Of a stretch of 64,000 bases of DNA, positions 53,975 through 62,373 are shown one piece after another. Position 1 is the first letter of the stretch; every line of letters starts with the position of its first letter. A program made the position numbers and the translations under genes. A model generated the notes under the pieces. It saw nothing but the letters and a program-made list of their open reading frames with translations. It searched no databases and was not told where the DNA came from. This DNA is from Pseudomonas sp. BN102 (GTDB lineage: Bacteria > Pseudomonadota > Gammaproteobacteria > Pseudomonadales > Pseudomonadaceae), in contig NZ_SSON01000036.1 in the NCBI RefSeq assembly GCF_029871245.1, positions 1 to 64,000 on the forward strand. The letters are read 5' to 3'.

Positions 53975-55029
53975 GGCTTCACCCCGTTCAGCGGCCAGGC
54001 CGGCTGTTGCTGGGTGATGCAGTGCACGCCGCCGCCGCCATGGGCCAGGTGGTTGATCTGCACGGGCACCACTTCCCGTCCCGGGAAGGCCAGGCGCAGG
54101 GTCGCCGCCGCCTCGGCGTCGGCGGCAATGCCATAGGCCGGCATGATGATGGCGCCATTGGCAATGTAGAAGTTGGTGTAGGACGCGCAGAACACCTCGG
54201 CGTCCTGGTCCACCGCTTCGCTGGCCTCGAACAGCTCCAGCATCTCGAAGCGCCGCCCCTGGGCATCGGTGGAGAGTTCCAGGGCACGACGGTTCTCGCG
54301 CACCACTTCGGCGTATACCGAGGACTGGTCACGGGTGGCGTCCACCAGCAATGCGCCAGGCCTGGCGAAGGCGCACACGCCATCGACGTGGCCGTCGGTC
54401 ATGTCGCCGGTGACATGGTCCGGATCGCCCGGCAGCCAGATGGTCTTCTTCACGCCCAGCAGGCGCGAGAAGATCTCCTCCATCTCGGCCTTGCTCATGC
54501 CGGGGTTGCGGTTGCCGTTGAGCAGCACCGATTCGGTGGTGATCAGTGTGCCTTCGCCATCCACGTGGATGGCGCCGCCCTCGTTGGTCAGCACGGTATC
54601 GAAGCACTCCAGGCCAAGGCCGTTGAGGATGCGCCGCGCCAGGCTCTCGTCCAGGTCGAAGGCGGACTTGCCGCCCCAGGCATTGAAGCGCCAGTTGACG
54701 CCGGCTGTGCCGAGGCGCGGATGGCAGACGAAGCTCGGGCCGGAATCGCGGCACCAGCTATCGTTGATCGCCAGTTCGACCAACTCGATGTTCGGCCCGC
54801 AGAGCTCTCTGGCCCGTGCCGCCGCCGAGGAGTCGACGACAATTTTCACCGGTTCGAAGCGGGCGATGGCATTGGCCACGCGGGCGAAGTCCACCTGCAC
54901 GTCGGCCAGGGTCACGCCCCAACCGGTTTCCCAGAGTGCCTGGTTGTGCGGAAAGGCCATCCAGGTGGCGGCGTGCGGGGCCCACTCGGCGGGCATGAGC
55001 CAGCCGTTCTGCGCATCATTGATCTGCAT
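53971..55029 (-). CDS. aguA: agmatine deiminase
   Basis: A 352-residue cytosolic PPAD-fold enzyme. INDSWCRDSGP, TNEGGAIHVDG, TDGHVDGVC and GGGGVHCITQQ are the active-site motifs, with Cys near the C-terminus as nucleophile. It hydrolyses agmatine to N-carbamoylputrescine. First gene of the operon, with the start at 55029 chosen by the family N-terminus (GWLMPAEWAPHA). The palindrome at 55054 lies just upstream. Confidence 0.95.
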   Translation of the reverse strand: MQINDAQNGWLMPAEWAPHAATWMAFPHNQALWETGWGVTLADVQVDFARVANAIARFEPVKIVVDSSAAARARELCGPNIELVELAINDSWCRDSGPSFVCHPRLGTAGVNWRFNAWGGKSAFDLDESLARRILNGLGLECFDTVLTNEGGAIHVDGEGTLITTESVLLNGNRNPGMSKAEMEEIFSRLLGVKKTIWLPGDPDHVTGDMTDGHVDGVCAFARPGALLVDATRDQSSVYAEVVRENRRALELSTDAQGRRFEMLELFEASEAVDQDAEVFCASYTNFYIANGAIIMPAYGIAADAEAAATLRLAFPGREVVPVQINHLAHGGGGVHCITQQQPAWPLNGVKP

Positions 55030-55053
55030 AAAAATGCCTTCAGTTAAGATTTT

Positions 55054-55068
55054 GTTATCACTGATAAC
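55054..55068. promoter_or_regulatory. palindrome in the aguA-LysR divergent region
   Basis: GTTATCACTGATAAC has 7-base arms around a single C. It is 25 bases before aguA and about 95 before the LysR gene, which fits an operator for the divergent regulator or a promoter-overlapping site. Confidence 0.65.
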
Positions 55069-55162
55069 CGAGGCCCCGGTCGTGACGTGCATGCTAGGCC
55101 TGTAAATACATGCCAACAAACGATAGATTTTGCGGACTTCTGATTAGGCAGACTTATCAATC

Positions 55163-56035
55163 ATGCTGAAACACTGGCCACCGCTGAACGCCCTGCGCGG
55201 CTTCGAAGCCGCCGCCCGCCTGGGCAGCTTCCACAAGGCGGCCGAAGAGCTGCATCTCACCCAGTCGGCCATCAGCCAGCAGATCCGCAGCCTGGAAAGC
55301 TTTCTCGAACAGCCGCTGTTCTTCCGCAACGGCCGCAGCGTGGCGCTGACCGACGCCGGTTTCGACCTGCTCAGCACCACCCAGTCGCTGTTGCAGCAAC
55401 TGGCCGTGGGCATCCGCCGCCTGGAGCAATACCGCAAACCGAACCAACTGGTGGTCAACACCACCCCGGCCTTCGCCCGCCACTGGCTGGTGCCGCACCT
55501 GGCGGACTTCCACAGGCGGCATCCGCAGGTCGATCTGTGGCTGCTGACCACCGATGAGGCGCCGGACATGGCGACCCAGACCATCGACATCGCCGTGCGC
55601 GACGACCTCAGCGCCCAGGCCGAATGCAGCTTTCGCGTACTGCTGGAGGATCGCCTCTACCCCGCCTGCCACCGGAGCGTGCTCGAGCAGGAGGCCAGCG
55701 CACGAACCACCCTGCACGGCGAACGCGAGATGGACTGGAGCCACTGGCAGGTACAGGGCGGTATAGATGTCGGCCAGCAGAGCCAAGGCCTGAATTTTTC
55801 CGACCCCGGCCTGCTGCTGGATGCCGCCAGCCAGGGACTGGGCATCGCCCTGGTCAGCCAATTGCTGGCGGGCCGCGCCCATGGCCAGGGCCTGCTGGTG
55901 CCGATGGCGGAACAACGAGTGCGCGGGCCGAACTGGAGCTGGCTGGTGCACCGCGACAGCCAGGACGACCCGCTCACCCGCAGCTTTTGCGACTGGCTGC
56001 TGGAACGCTTCTCGGCGATGGATCAGCACAGCTGA
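55163..56035 (+). CDS. LysR-family regulator, GcvA type
   Basis: A 290-residue LTTR of the GcvA group: LPPLNALRGFEAAARLGSF-like start (here HWPPLNALRGFEAAARLGSF), then HLTQSAISQQIRSLE. Divergent from the agu operon, it is its probable regulator. Ends directly before the gene fragments at 56.0 kb. Confidence 0.92.
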   Translation: MLKHWPPLNALRGFEAAARLGSFHKAAEELHLTQSAISQQIRSLESFLEQPLFFRNGRSVALTDAGFDLLSTTQSLLQQLAVGIRRLEQYRKPNQLVVNTTPAFARHWLVPHLADFHRRHPQVDLWLLTTDEAPDMATQTIDIAVRDDLSAQAECSFRVLLEDRLYPACHRSVLEQEASARTTLHGEREMDWSHWQVQGGIDVGQQSQGLNFSDPGLLLDAASQGLGIALVSQLLAGRAHGQGLLVPMAEQRVRGPNWSWLVHRDSQDDPLTRSFCDWLLERFSAMDQHS

Positions 56036-56045
56036 ACCTTCGGCC

Positions 56046-56263
56046 AACTCGCCGTCGTTCGAAGACGCCGCCGTGCTGGACTTCTTCGAGAAATCGCACG
56101 CCACCTTGCCGCCGCGGAAAAGGCCGCCGGGGTGAAGCACCACGTCGTCTTCTCAGTGGTGGGCACCGAGCGGATGCTGGAGAGCGGCTACTTCCGGGCC
56201 AAGATGGCCCAGGAGAAGCTGATCAAGGAATCCTGCGTTCCCTATTCCATCCTGCGCGCCACG
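56046..56263 (+). pseudogene. fragment of an NmrA-like NAD(P)-binding protein
   Basis: NSPSFEDAAVLDFFEKS (56046-56096) in one frame continues, after a shift near 56095, as ARHLAAAEKAAGVKHHVVFS, with GTERMLESGYFRAKMAQEKL and VPYSILRAT in the next frame, ending about 56263. These are the central blocks of an NmrA/SDR-a5-type protein. Both the nucleotide-binding N-terminus and the C-terminus are missing. Confidence 0.78.
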
Positions 56264-56394
56264 CCGAACTCGTCGGAGATGCCGTTGCCGCCCAGCATGT
56301 CGCGGGCCATGCGGGCGATATCCAGGGCCTTGCCGCAGGCGTTGCGCTTCATGATCGCGGTGATCTCCGCCGCCGCGGTGCCTTCGTCCTTCAT
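56258..56394 (-). pseudogene. fragment of glutaryl-CoA dehydrogenase
   Basis: On the minus strand from 56394 down: [20 protein letters not shown], then [20 protein letters not shown] and DEFGVA. [13 protein letters not shown] and [13 protein letters not shown] are the glutaryl-CoA dehydrogenase signature. Only about 45 residues remain, with the catalytic YEGT region missing. The fragment starts at the edge of a perfect hairpin and meets the NmrA-like fragment head-on. Confidence 0.82.
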
Positions 56395-56446
56395 TTGAAC
56401 TTGGGAAACCACGTCCTCAGGGCGTGGTTTCCCAAGTTCAAATGAA
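56390..56446. repeat. 24-bp perfect inverted repeat with 9-base loop
   Basis: TTCATTTGAACTTGGGAAAC plus CACG pairs without mismatch with its reverse complement (56423-56446) around TCCTCAGGG. The arms are AT/GC balanced, unlike the REP elements here. It sits at the break of the gcdH fragment. Confidence 0.9.
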
Positions 56447-56655
56447 ACGCAAACGGACCACAGACATAACCGACTGGGCCCCGTCGGCGAAAATGCTGCA
56501 AGTCACGATGGTGTGACGCGACACCAATACGTAAGCAATGGAGACACGTTGGCCTTGATCAGTCCGACGCCATCAGTCATGCGCTACACCAACTCCCAAG
56601 CCGGAAACTACAGAATCCGTGCCACTCCAGGGGGCGTCTGATTCGTTCTTAAGCT

Positions 56656-56679
56656 TTAACATAACACATGTTGCGTTAA
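56656..56679. promoter_or_regulatory. dyad operator upstream of the PhyH gene
   Basis: TTAAC-AT-AACACATGTT-GC-GTTAA: outer arms TTAAC/GTTAA and inner AACA/TGTT pair exactly. It lies 60-83 bases before the start. CATAACACATG within it recurs at 59376 upstream of the binding-protein gene. Confidence 0.65.
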
Positions 56680-56738
56680 TTAATTCACGCTGCTAGTCTC
56701 CCCGGCATCCGAGAGAAACCCTCAGAGGAGACAGCACC

Positions 56739-57572
56739 ATGAACGACGCACTGCGCACGGCGTTTCGGGAAGACGGGGCGGTCCTGATCAAGGGGCTGCT
56801 GGACCAGGAGCAACTGGCCCGTTGCCGAGCGGCTTTCGACTGGGCCGTGGAGAACCACGGTCCCCACGCTACCCGGATGTTCAATGGAACCGAGCAGCAA
56901 TCCCACGTCGACAACGCCAATCCGCTTGCGAAGGAGCGGCTCGATGACTTGGTTTCGTCCCTGCCGTTCGGCCAGCTGTTTGCCGACCTCTGGGGTTCGG
57001 AGAATGTCTGGTACTTCGCTGAGGAGGTGTTCCTCAAGGCCGGTGGACACGGCTCCCGCACACTCTGGCACCAAGACACGTCCTACCTGCCCTGGGCCGG
57101 CAACCACTGGGGCAACGCCTGGATCAGCTTCGAGTCCGTTCCCCGGAAGAATGCGCTGGAGATCATCCGCGGCTCCCATCGCGGCACCCGCTACGACGGC
57201 ACCACTTTCCGCGACCCCAACGATCCGACCCAGCCCCTGCATGGCGGCGGCGCCCTGCCCCGACTCCCGGATGTCGAAGCCGAGCGCCGGCTGAACCCTG
57301 ACGCCTACGAAATTCTCTCCTGGGCCACCGAGCCCGGGGACGTGGTGCTGCTGCACCCCGGCTCGCTCCACGGTGGCGCGCCGGTCGACGCGGATTTTCC
57401 GGATCGTCACACCTTCGTCTTCCGCTTCTTCGGCGACGACGCCACCTTCCAACCGCTACCGGAGCACAGCGATTCGGGCTACCCGAGACAAGGCGTCCTG
57501 TTCACGGAGCAGCTGTCGACCCTGAGCGCCGGCGAACCCTTCCGCCACCCGACCTTCCGCCAACTCGTATGA
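56739..57572 (+). CDS. phytanoyl-CoA dioxygenase (PhyH) family Fe(II)/2-oxoglutarate oxygenase
   Basis: A 277-residue PhyH-fold protein. The Fe ligands are His111 and Asp113 in LWHQDTSYLP and His211 in GSLHGGAPV, with a likely 2-oxoglutarate Arg near 229 (FVFRFFG). It hydroxylates a small molecule at the expense of 2-oxoglutarate; the substrate is unknown and not necessarily phytanoyl-CoA. AGAGGAGAC precedes the start. It is the first gene of an operon with RidA and an EthD-like gene. Confidence 0.9.
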   Translation: MNDALRTAFREDGAVLIKGLLDQEQLARCRAAFDWAVENHGPHATRMFNGTEQQSHVDNANPLAKERLDDLVSSLPFGQLFADLWGSENVWYFAEEVFLKAGGHGSRTLWHQDTSYLPWAGNHWGNAWISFESVPRKNALEIIRGSHRGTRYDGTTFRDPNDPTQPLHGGGALPRLPDVEAERRLNPDAYEILSWATEPGDVVLLHPGSLHGGAPVDADFPDRHTFVFRFFGDDATFQPLPEHSDSGYPRQGVLFTEQLSTLSAGEPFRHPTFRQLV

Positions 57573-57586
57573 AAGGAGCGCCGCCG

Positions 57587-58003
57587 ATGAATGCCCAGAA
57601 CCTGAAGCGACAGTCCATCAATCCGCCTCCGACCCAGGTGTTCTACGACAACTTCCACTTCTCCCAGGCCACCCGCGTGGGCGACATGATCTGGGTATCC
57701 GGCCAAGTCGGAATCGACGCCACCATGACGCCGGGCAAGGATGTCGAAGAGCAGGCGCATCTCGCCTTCCAGGGCTTGAGGAATGTGCTCGAAGCGGCCG
57801 GCGCAACACTGGCCGATGTGGTCGAGCTGATGACCTTCCATACCGAGCTGCAGGGTGATATGCAGGCTTTCGCGCAGGTCAAGGACCAGTACTTCCCCGA
57901 TCGCTATCCCTCCTGGACCGCAGTAGGCATCTCGCAACTGGCCCTGCCCGGGCTGCGCCTGGAGATCCGCGCGGTGGCTGTGGCAGGTTGCGGAAACGCC
58001 TGA
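57587..58003 (+). CDS. RidA/YjgF-family protein
   Basis: A 138-residue RidA-fold protein. WVSGQVGIDATMTPGKD, EQAHLAFQGLRNVLEAAG and the C-terminal RLEIRAVAV are family motifs. RidA enzymes hydrolyse reactive enamine/imine intermediates, apt beside an amine oxidase. The start at 57587 is chosen because GGAG lies 8 bases upstream inside the longer frame, which itself begins by overlapping the previous stop. Confidence 0.88.
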   Translation: MNAQNLKRQSINPPPTQVFYDNFHFSQATRVGDMIWVSGQVGIDATMTPGKDVEEQAHLAFQGLRNVLEAAGATLADVVELMTFHTELQGDMQAFAQVKDQYFPDRYPSWTAVGISQLALPGLRLEIRAVAVAGCGNA

Positions 58004-58047
58004 CCATTCCCCTAAAACGTTCCTAACAACCCGCATAAGGACTTTCC

Positions 58048-58344
58048 ATGGCCACCCTGACCGTGAGCTACCCCCTGACCACCGACTCTACCTTCGACCG
58101 GGACTACTACCTGTCAGCCCACCTGCCTCTGGCACAAGCCGCTTGGGGCGAGTTCGGCCTGCAATCGGCAGAAGTCCTTTTCCCGGCTTCAGGCGCGCAG
58201 CCCCTGGCCGGGATGGTGATCCTGCGATTCGTCGACCAGGCGGCAATCGATGCAGCCCTCACCTCGCCGAAGACGCTGGAAGTGCTCGGTGATGTTGCCA
58301 AGTTCACCAACATCACACCGGTGATCTTCCGCGCCAACGACTGA
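58048..58344 (+). CDS. EthD-like dimeric alpha-beta barrel protein
   Basis: A 98-residue protein of the EthD group: SYPLTTDSTFDRDYYLSAHLPL, with the conserved Tyr-His pair (YYLSAHLPLA), and a central strand MVILRFVDQAA. EthD-like proteins accompany oxygenases and may bind or dehydrate products. It is 44 bases after RidA and probably in one operon. Confidence 0.82.
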   Translation: MATLTVSYPLTTDSTFDRDYYLSAHLPLAQAAWGEFGLQSAEVLFPASGAQPLAGMVILRFVDQAAIDAALTSPKTLEVLGDVAKFTNITPVIFRAND

Positions 58345-58502
58345 GGCGGCCATCGCCAGGGTGACCCGATGCATCGGCGGTCACCCCTGCGCCCCCGGAG
58401 TGCTTTATTCCAATAATTTCCCTATGCTGGGCCTCGCACCAACCAGTCGCTGCAGCCGGGCAGCGACTCTTCAAACTGACCTGACGACCTTCCAGAGCCC
58501 CC

Positions 58503-59207
58503 ATGTCCGACGCCAAAGCCCGCCCTCAACCCGTATCCCAACGCACGAGTGAAAGCGAGTCCGAACCCGTCGCGCGCCGGGGCCGGCCTGTCGGCGACCA
58601 CAACGCCAAGCGGGCCGAACTGCTGGCGGCCGCGATCGCGGTGATTGCACAGGAAGGCTACGCCGGGGCCTCGATGCGCCGGGTAGCGCAACATGCCGGA
58701 TGCACGACCGGCGCCGTGACCTACTACTTCGCTAACAAGGAAGAAATGGTGGGCGCCGTGGCGCAAAACCTGTTCGACAGGGTGGACGCGCTACTGGAAA
58801 TCAATCGCGAACAGCTCGATATCAAGTCGCTTATCGAGCAATGGCTGGAATGGATCAGTTCCGACGAGCCGGACAACTGGCTGGCCTGGCTGCAACTGCT
58901 GACCCACGCCCGTCACGAGCCGGCTTTCGCCGGGATCATCAAGCAGCGCTACACACGCTTCCGCCAAGTGTTCACCTCGGTGCTGGAAGAGGGACAGAAC
59001 CAAGGCAAGATCCGCGACGATATCCCCGCCGATCTGCTGGCCGACCAGGTCAGCGCCATCAGCGACGGCTGGCTGATGATGCTACCGATCGAACCAGAGC
59101 GTTTCAGCGCGGAACGCGGCCAGGCCCTGCTCAATGCGCTGATCACCCTGATTTCCCCTCCCAAGGCCACCAAGCGCCCGTCCAAGGCCAAGGCCGCCGC
59201 ACAGTAA
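58503..59207 (+). CDS. TetR-family regulator
   Basis: A 234-residue TetR protein. The HTH is RAELLAAAIAVIAQEGYAGA with SMRRVAQHAGCTTGAVTYYFANKEE as recognition part. The N-terminal 30 residues are polar and disordered, the C-terminus is Lys/Ala-rich. The BetI-like C-terminal domain suggests a small amine or quaternary ligand. Likely controls the amine-related genes here. Confidence 0.9.
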   Translation: MSDAKARPQPVSQRTSESESEPVARRGRPVGDHNAKRAELLAAAIAVIAQEGYAGASMRRVAQHAGCTTGAVTYYFANKEEMVGAVAQNLFDRVDALLEINREQLDIKSLIEQWLEWISSDEPDNWLAWLQLLTHARHEPAFAGIIKQRYTRFRQVFTSVLEEGQNQGKIRDDIPADLLADQVSAISDGWLMMLPIEPERFSAERGQALLNALITLISPPKATKRPSKAKAAAQ

Positions 59208-59217
59208 TCCGCACACC

Positions 59218-59241
59218 GACGGGCCCCGCGCCGGGTCCGTC
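59218..59241 (+). terminator. weak terminator hairpin after the TetR gene
   Basis: GACGGGCCC/GGGTCCGTC with a six-base loop and one G-T pair, 10 bases after the stop codon. No T-run follows; a C/T-rich tract (59249-59286) does. Confidence 0.5.
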
Positions 59242-59375
59242 TGCTCAGCCTCTCCCCTCTCCCATTTCCCCCCCCTCCTCCCCCTCTTCAATACGCCTCG
59301 CGACCGAGTGCCCCCGGTTGCCTGCACGCGCCCGCAGCTTTTTTCTTTGCACGAAATCGAAACTCATGTATTTTG

Positions 59376-59386
59376 CATAACACATG
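59376..59386. promoter_or_regulatory. CATAACACATG operator half, copy 2
   Basis: Identical 11-mer to 56660-56670 in the PhyH operator. Surrounding sequence (CATGTATTTTGCATAACACATG) has a CATGT/ACATG partner arrangement. 40-50 bases before the binding-protein gene. Confidence 0.6.
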
Positions 59387-59425
59387 AAATAATAAATAAA
59401 ACACAACCATGTGGTGAGGGCGAGG

Positions 59426-60559
59426 ATGGACCTGGGAACCAAGGAACTATCGCTGTCAAAGGGGGCAACCCCCCCTCGTTGCGGCCATTGGGGAAGGCCA
59501 GCCTGCATCAGGCTGCTGATGAGTATCTGGTTGACGCTCATGGCGGTACAGGCAAGCGCGGCGGACGTCGTACGGGTGCACAACTGGGCTGAGTACATCG
59601 ACCCGGAAGTCCTCCGTGATTTCGAACGGGATACCGGCATCAAGGTGGAGTACAGCCAGTTCGCAACGGCGGCCGAACTGGAGGCGGACCTGGTGTCTGG
59701 CAAGCGCTTCGACGTCATCGTCCCCACCGACTTCCAGCTTGAGCGATTGATCAAGGCGCATCAACTGCTTGAACTGGACCGGACGAAGTTGCCGAATCGG
59801 GCCGAGGTGAGCGACGAATTGCTCGCCAAGCTCTCCTCGAAGAACCGAGCCGATCGCTACGTCGCGCCCTACATGTGGGGTATTGCCGGACTCGTCATCC
59901 ATGAACGGGCGGCCGCTCGGGCATTGCAGGCGCCGGTGGCTAACAGTTGGAGCCTCCTGTTCGACCCCGCCAGCGCCAACAGGTTGAAATCCTGTGGCGC
60001 TGTCCTGCACAACGAACCGGAGCAGACCCTTTCTCTATACCTCAACTACCGCGGGAAGAACCTCCGCAGCCAGAGCGCACGAGGCATCGAGAAGGCCACT
60101 CGCGAGATCAGCGACCTGGGTATTCCCTTGGGCCCGGCCAGCTTCGCCGATCTGGTGAGCCAGCTTGCCGAAGGTCGGATATGCGCGGCCATCACCTGGA
60201 ATGGCATAGCCTCCATGGCCAACCAGAAAGGCGAACTCCGATTCCACATTCCGCAGGAGGGCGGGCTGATGTTCATCGATAGCCTCGCCATTCCAATCAA
60301 TGCCCCCAGCAAGGCACTGGCCTACCGCTTCATCGACTACATGCTGCAACCCGGAAATGCGGCACGCAACGCCAGGGCCACGCACTTCACCCCCAGCCTC
60401 GACCTGACCCGGGAGCGCAACCGGCGCCTATTGCCGGAGATCACCCTACCGAGCCAGGAGGAAAGAAGACGCCTGTTCTTCCTGGAACGGTTGAGCGACT
60501 CGCAGAAGCGAGCAGTCGATGCGGCCTGGTCGCATCTGGATGGGCGCGACCCCACGTAA
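59426..60559 (+). CDS. PotF-like polyamine-binding periplasmic protein
   Basis: A 377-residue PBP. A signal peptide ends near SIWLTLMAVQASA; ADVVRVHNWAEYIDPEVLRD is the PotD/PotF core start, and WGIAGLVIH, GRICAAITWNG and MFIDSLAIPIN are further segments. The start is uncertain: ATG 59426 gives an N-terminal extension of about 30 residues, ATG 59519 gives a short standard signal. No permease genes nearby, so it may deliver substrate to the periplasmic oxidase or to a distant transporter. Confidence 0.85.
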   Translation: MDLGTKELSLSKGATPPRCGHWGRPACIRLLMSIWLTLMAVQASAADVVRVHNWAEYIDPEVLRDFERDTGIKVEYSQFATAAELEADLVSGKRFDVIVPTDFQLERLIKAHQLLELDRTKLPNRAEVSDELLAKLSSKNRADRYVAPYMWGIAGLVIHERAAARALQAPVANSWSLLFDPASANRLKSCGAVLHNEPEQTLSLYLNYRGKNLRSQSARGIEKATREISDLGIPLGPASFADLVSQLAEGRICAAITWNGIASMANQKGELRFHIPQEGGLMFIDSLAIPINAPSKALAYRFIDYMLQPGNAARNARATHFTPSLDLTRERNRRLLPEITLPSQEERRRLFFLERLSDSQKRAVDAAWSHLDGRDPT

Positions 60560-60608
60560 ACGCGCCCCATAGACGGAGTCCCTGAACAACGCGCCTCTGA
60601 GCTAAGCG

Positions 60609-60728
60609 CTGCACTACTTCGCCGATGACGCCGCAGTGGTCGCGCCAGTCGCCGCGGGCGCAAATACCATCGGATACGTCGACAAGGCCGTCACCGACAA
60701 GGTGAAAGTGCTCTTCAGCTTGCCCTAG
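60609..60728 (+). pseudogene. C-terminal remnant of a PstS-like phosphate-type binding protein
   Basis: LHYFADDAAVVAPVAAGANT, then IGYVDKAVTDKVKVLFSLP and a TAG. AGxIGYVDKxxVDxxVKVL is the usual end of small PstS-like periplasmic proteins. No start or upstream part exists, so it is a fragment of about 39 residues between two intact genes. Confidence 0.65.
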
Positions 60729-60885
60729 CCTCGTCCACAAGCCACCACGCCAAGGCATGCGCCTGGCGTGGCCCCCCTGCCCTTCACACGTCCTGCCATT
60801 CTTCCCTTTGCACCGTACCTGTTGTGAGTTATTTTACGTAACTATGGTTATTTTAATTAAAACAACAGAATTGACCGAGGCGAAG

Positions 60886-62373
60886 ATGGATTCAGATAGC
60901 AATGAGTTGTCGTTGTCGGCGCGCCAACGGCGCCTGCTCCTGCAGGCGATAGGAAGCGCGACCCTGGTCGGAGGGATAGCGCTCAGCGGACGAGCCACGG
61001 CCCAGGTACTGCGGGCGGGACAGGATGCGGTTCTCGACGTTGTCATCATCGGCGCAGGGTTGGCAGGCCTGACGGCGGCGCGAGACTTGCAACGCGCGGG
61101 CTGCGAATCCTTCGCCGTGCTGGAAGCAAGAGATCGGGTGGGTGGACGCACGTACAACCACGACCTGGGCAACGGCGTCATCTCCGAAGCCGGTGGCCAA
61201 TGGATCGGCCCGGGCCAGACCGCCATCTTCGACCTGGCCCGCGAGCTGGAGGTGGACACCTTCCCCACCTATTACCAGGGTAAGAACGTTTATCTGGTGG
61301 GTGGCGCCAAGTACGAGGAAGACCTCTCCAGCGGCCAGAGCGCCAGTTCACCGATCGTGGAAGAGCTCAATCGACTGGCGCGGGGTGTTCCCAGCAAGGC
61401 TCCCTGGACAGCGACGAATGCGGCTGCCATCGACAAGCTCTCGGTGGGGCAATGGCTGGCGCAAAAAGGAATCAGCAACGAGCAGCGGCTCAGCTTCGAT
61501 GCCTCCATCGGACTGACCACCGGCACGCCTCCCTCGAACCTGGCGCTATTGCATTACCTATCGCTCGTCAATTCCGCCGACTGCAGCATGGAGAAGTTAG
61601 AAGGGTTCAAGGGCGGCGCCCAGGAAACCCGCTTCGTCAGCGGTTCTCAGGTCCTCTGCACGCGAATGGCAGAAGCTTTGGGCGACAAGCTCAGGCTGTC
61701 GTGCCCCGTGCGCCGAATCGTTGGCTGGGACCGCGATGTCGTCGAACTCCACACCGACCAGGGCATCCTTCGTACCCGGCAGATCATCGCAGCCCTTCAC
61801 CCGGCACTGTGCAATCAGATCGTATTCGACCCGCCGCTTCCCGATGGGCGCGCGCAGCTGCAACGCCTCTGGCCGTCCCACGCCCCCATGCGCAAGACCG
61901 TGCATGTCTACAAGCGCCCGTTCTGGCGCGAACAGGGCTTGAACGGGCAGATCACCCAGGCCGACGGGCCGCTGATCCTCTCCTACGACAACTCGCCACC
62001 CGATGGCAGCGTTGGCGTCCTCAGCGCCTTCGTCAGGACCGCCCAGCTACCCCACGACGCCCAGCGCGCGGAAAGCACCCTTTCCGCCATCTATGCGCAG
62101 GTCCTGGGTACGGAAGCGCTACAGCCCACCCAGTTCCACGACCACGACTGGGGCAAGGTCGATCCCTGGACCCTGACCTGCGTCGCCTCGATTCCGCCTG
62201 GCTTCCTGACGAAATGGGGCCAATACCTTACCCCCCCAGTGGGCCGCCTGATCTGGTCCGGCACCGAAACGGCCGATATCTGGGCCAGTAGCATGGACGG
62301 CGCGGTGCGCTCCGGTCACCGGGCCGCGCTGGAGGCACTCCAGGCGCTGGCAAAAGCTGGGAGGGGAGCATGA
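60886..62373 (+). CDS. Tat-exported flavin amine oxidase/dehydrogenase
   Basis: A 495-residue flavin monoamine oxidase-fold protein. SARQRRLLLQAIGSATLVGG is a Tat-type signal; VVIIGAGLAGLTAARDL binds FAD, LEARDRVGGRTYNHDLG and EAGGQWIGPGQTAI are MAO motifs, and WSGTETADIWASSMDGAVRSG is the C-terminal FAD block. The next gene, overlapping by four bases, is a diheme cytochrome c, the same arrangement as the nicotine dehydrogenase NicA2 with its cytochrome CycN. It is probably an amine dehydrogenase using cytochrome c rather than oxygen. Start at 60886 (MDSDSNEL). Confidence 0.9.
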   Translation: MDSDSNELSLSARQRRLLLQAIGSATLVGGIALSGRATAQVLRAGQDAVLDVVIIGAGLAGLTAARDLQRAGCESFAVLEARDRVGGRTYNHDLGNGVISEAGGQWIGPGQTAIFDLARELEVDTFPTYYQGKNVYLVGGAKYEEDLSSGQSASSPIVEELNRLARGVPSKAPWTATNAAAIDKLSVGQWLAQKGISNEQRLSFDASIGLTTGTPPSNLALLHYLSLVNSADCSMEKLEGFKGGAQETRFVSGSQVLCTRMAEALGDKLRLSCPVRRIVGWDRDVVELHTDQGILRTRQIIAALHPALCNQIVFDPPLPDGRAQLQRLWPSHAPMRKTVHVYKRPFWREQGLNGQITQADGPLILSYDNSPPDGSVGVLSAFVRTAQLPHDAQRAESTLSAIYAQVLGTEALQPTQFHDHDWGKVDPWTLTCVASIPPGFLTKWGQYLTPPVGRLIWSGTETADIWASSMDGAVRSGHRAALEALQALAKAGRGA

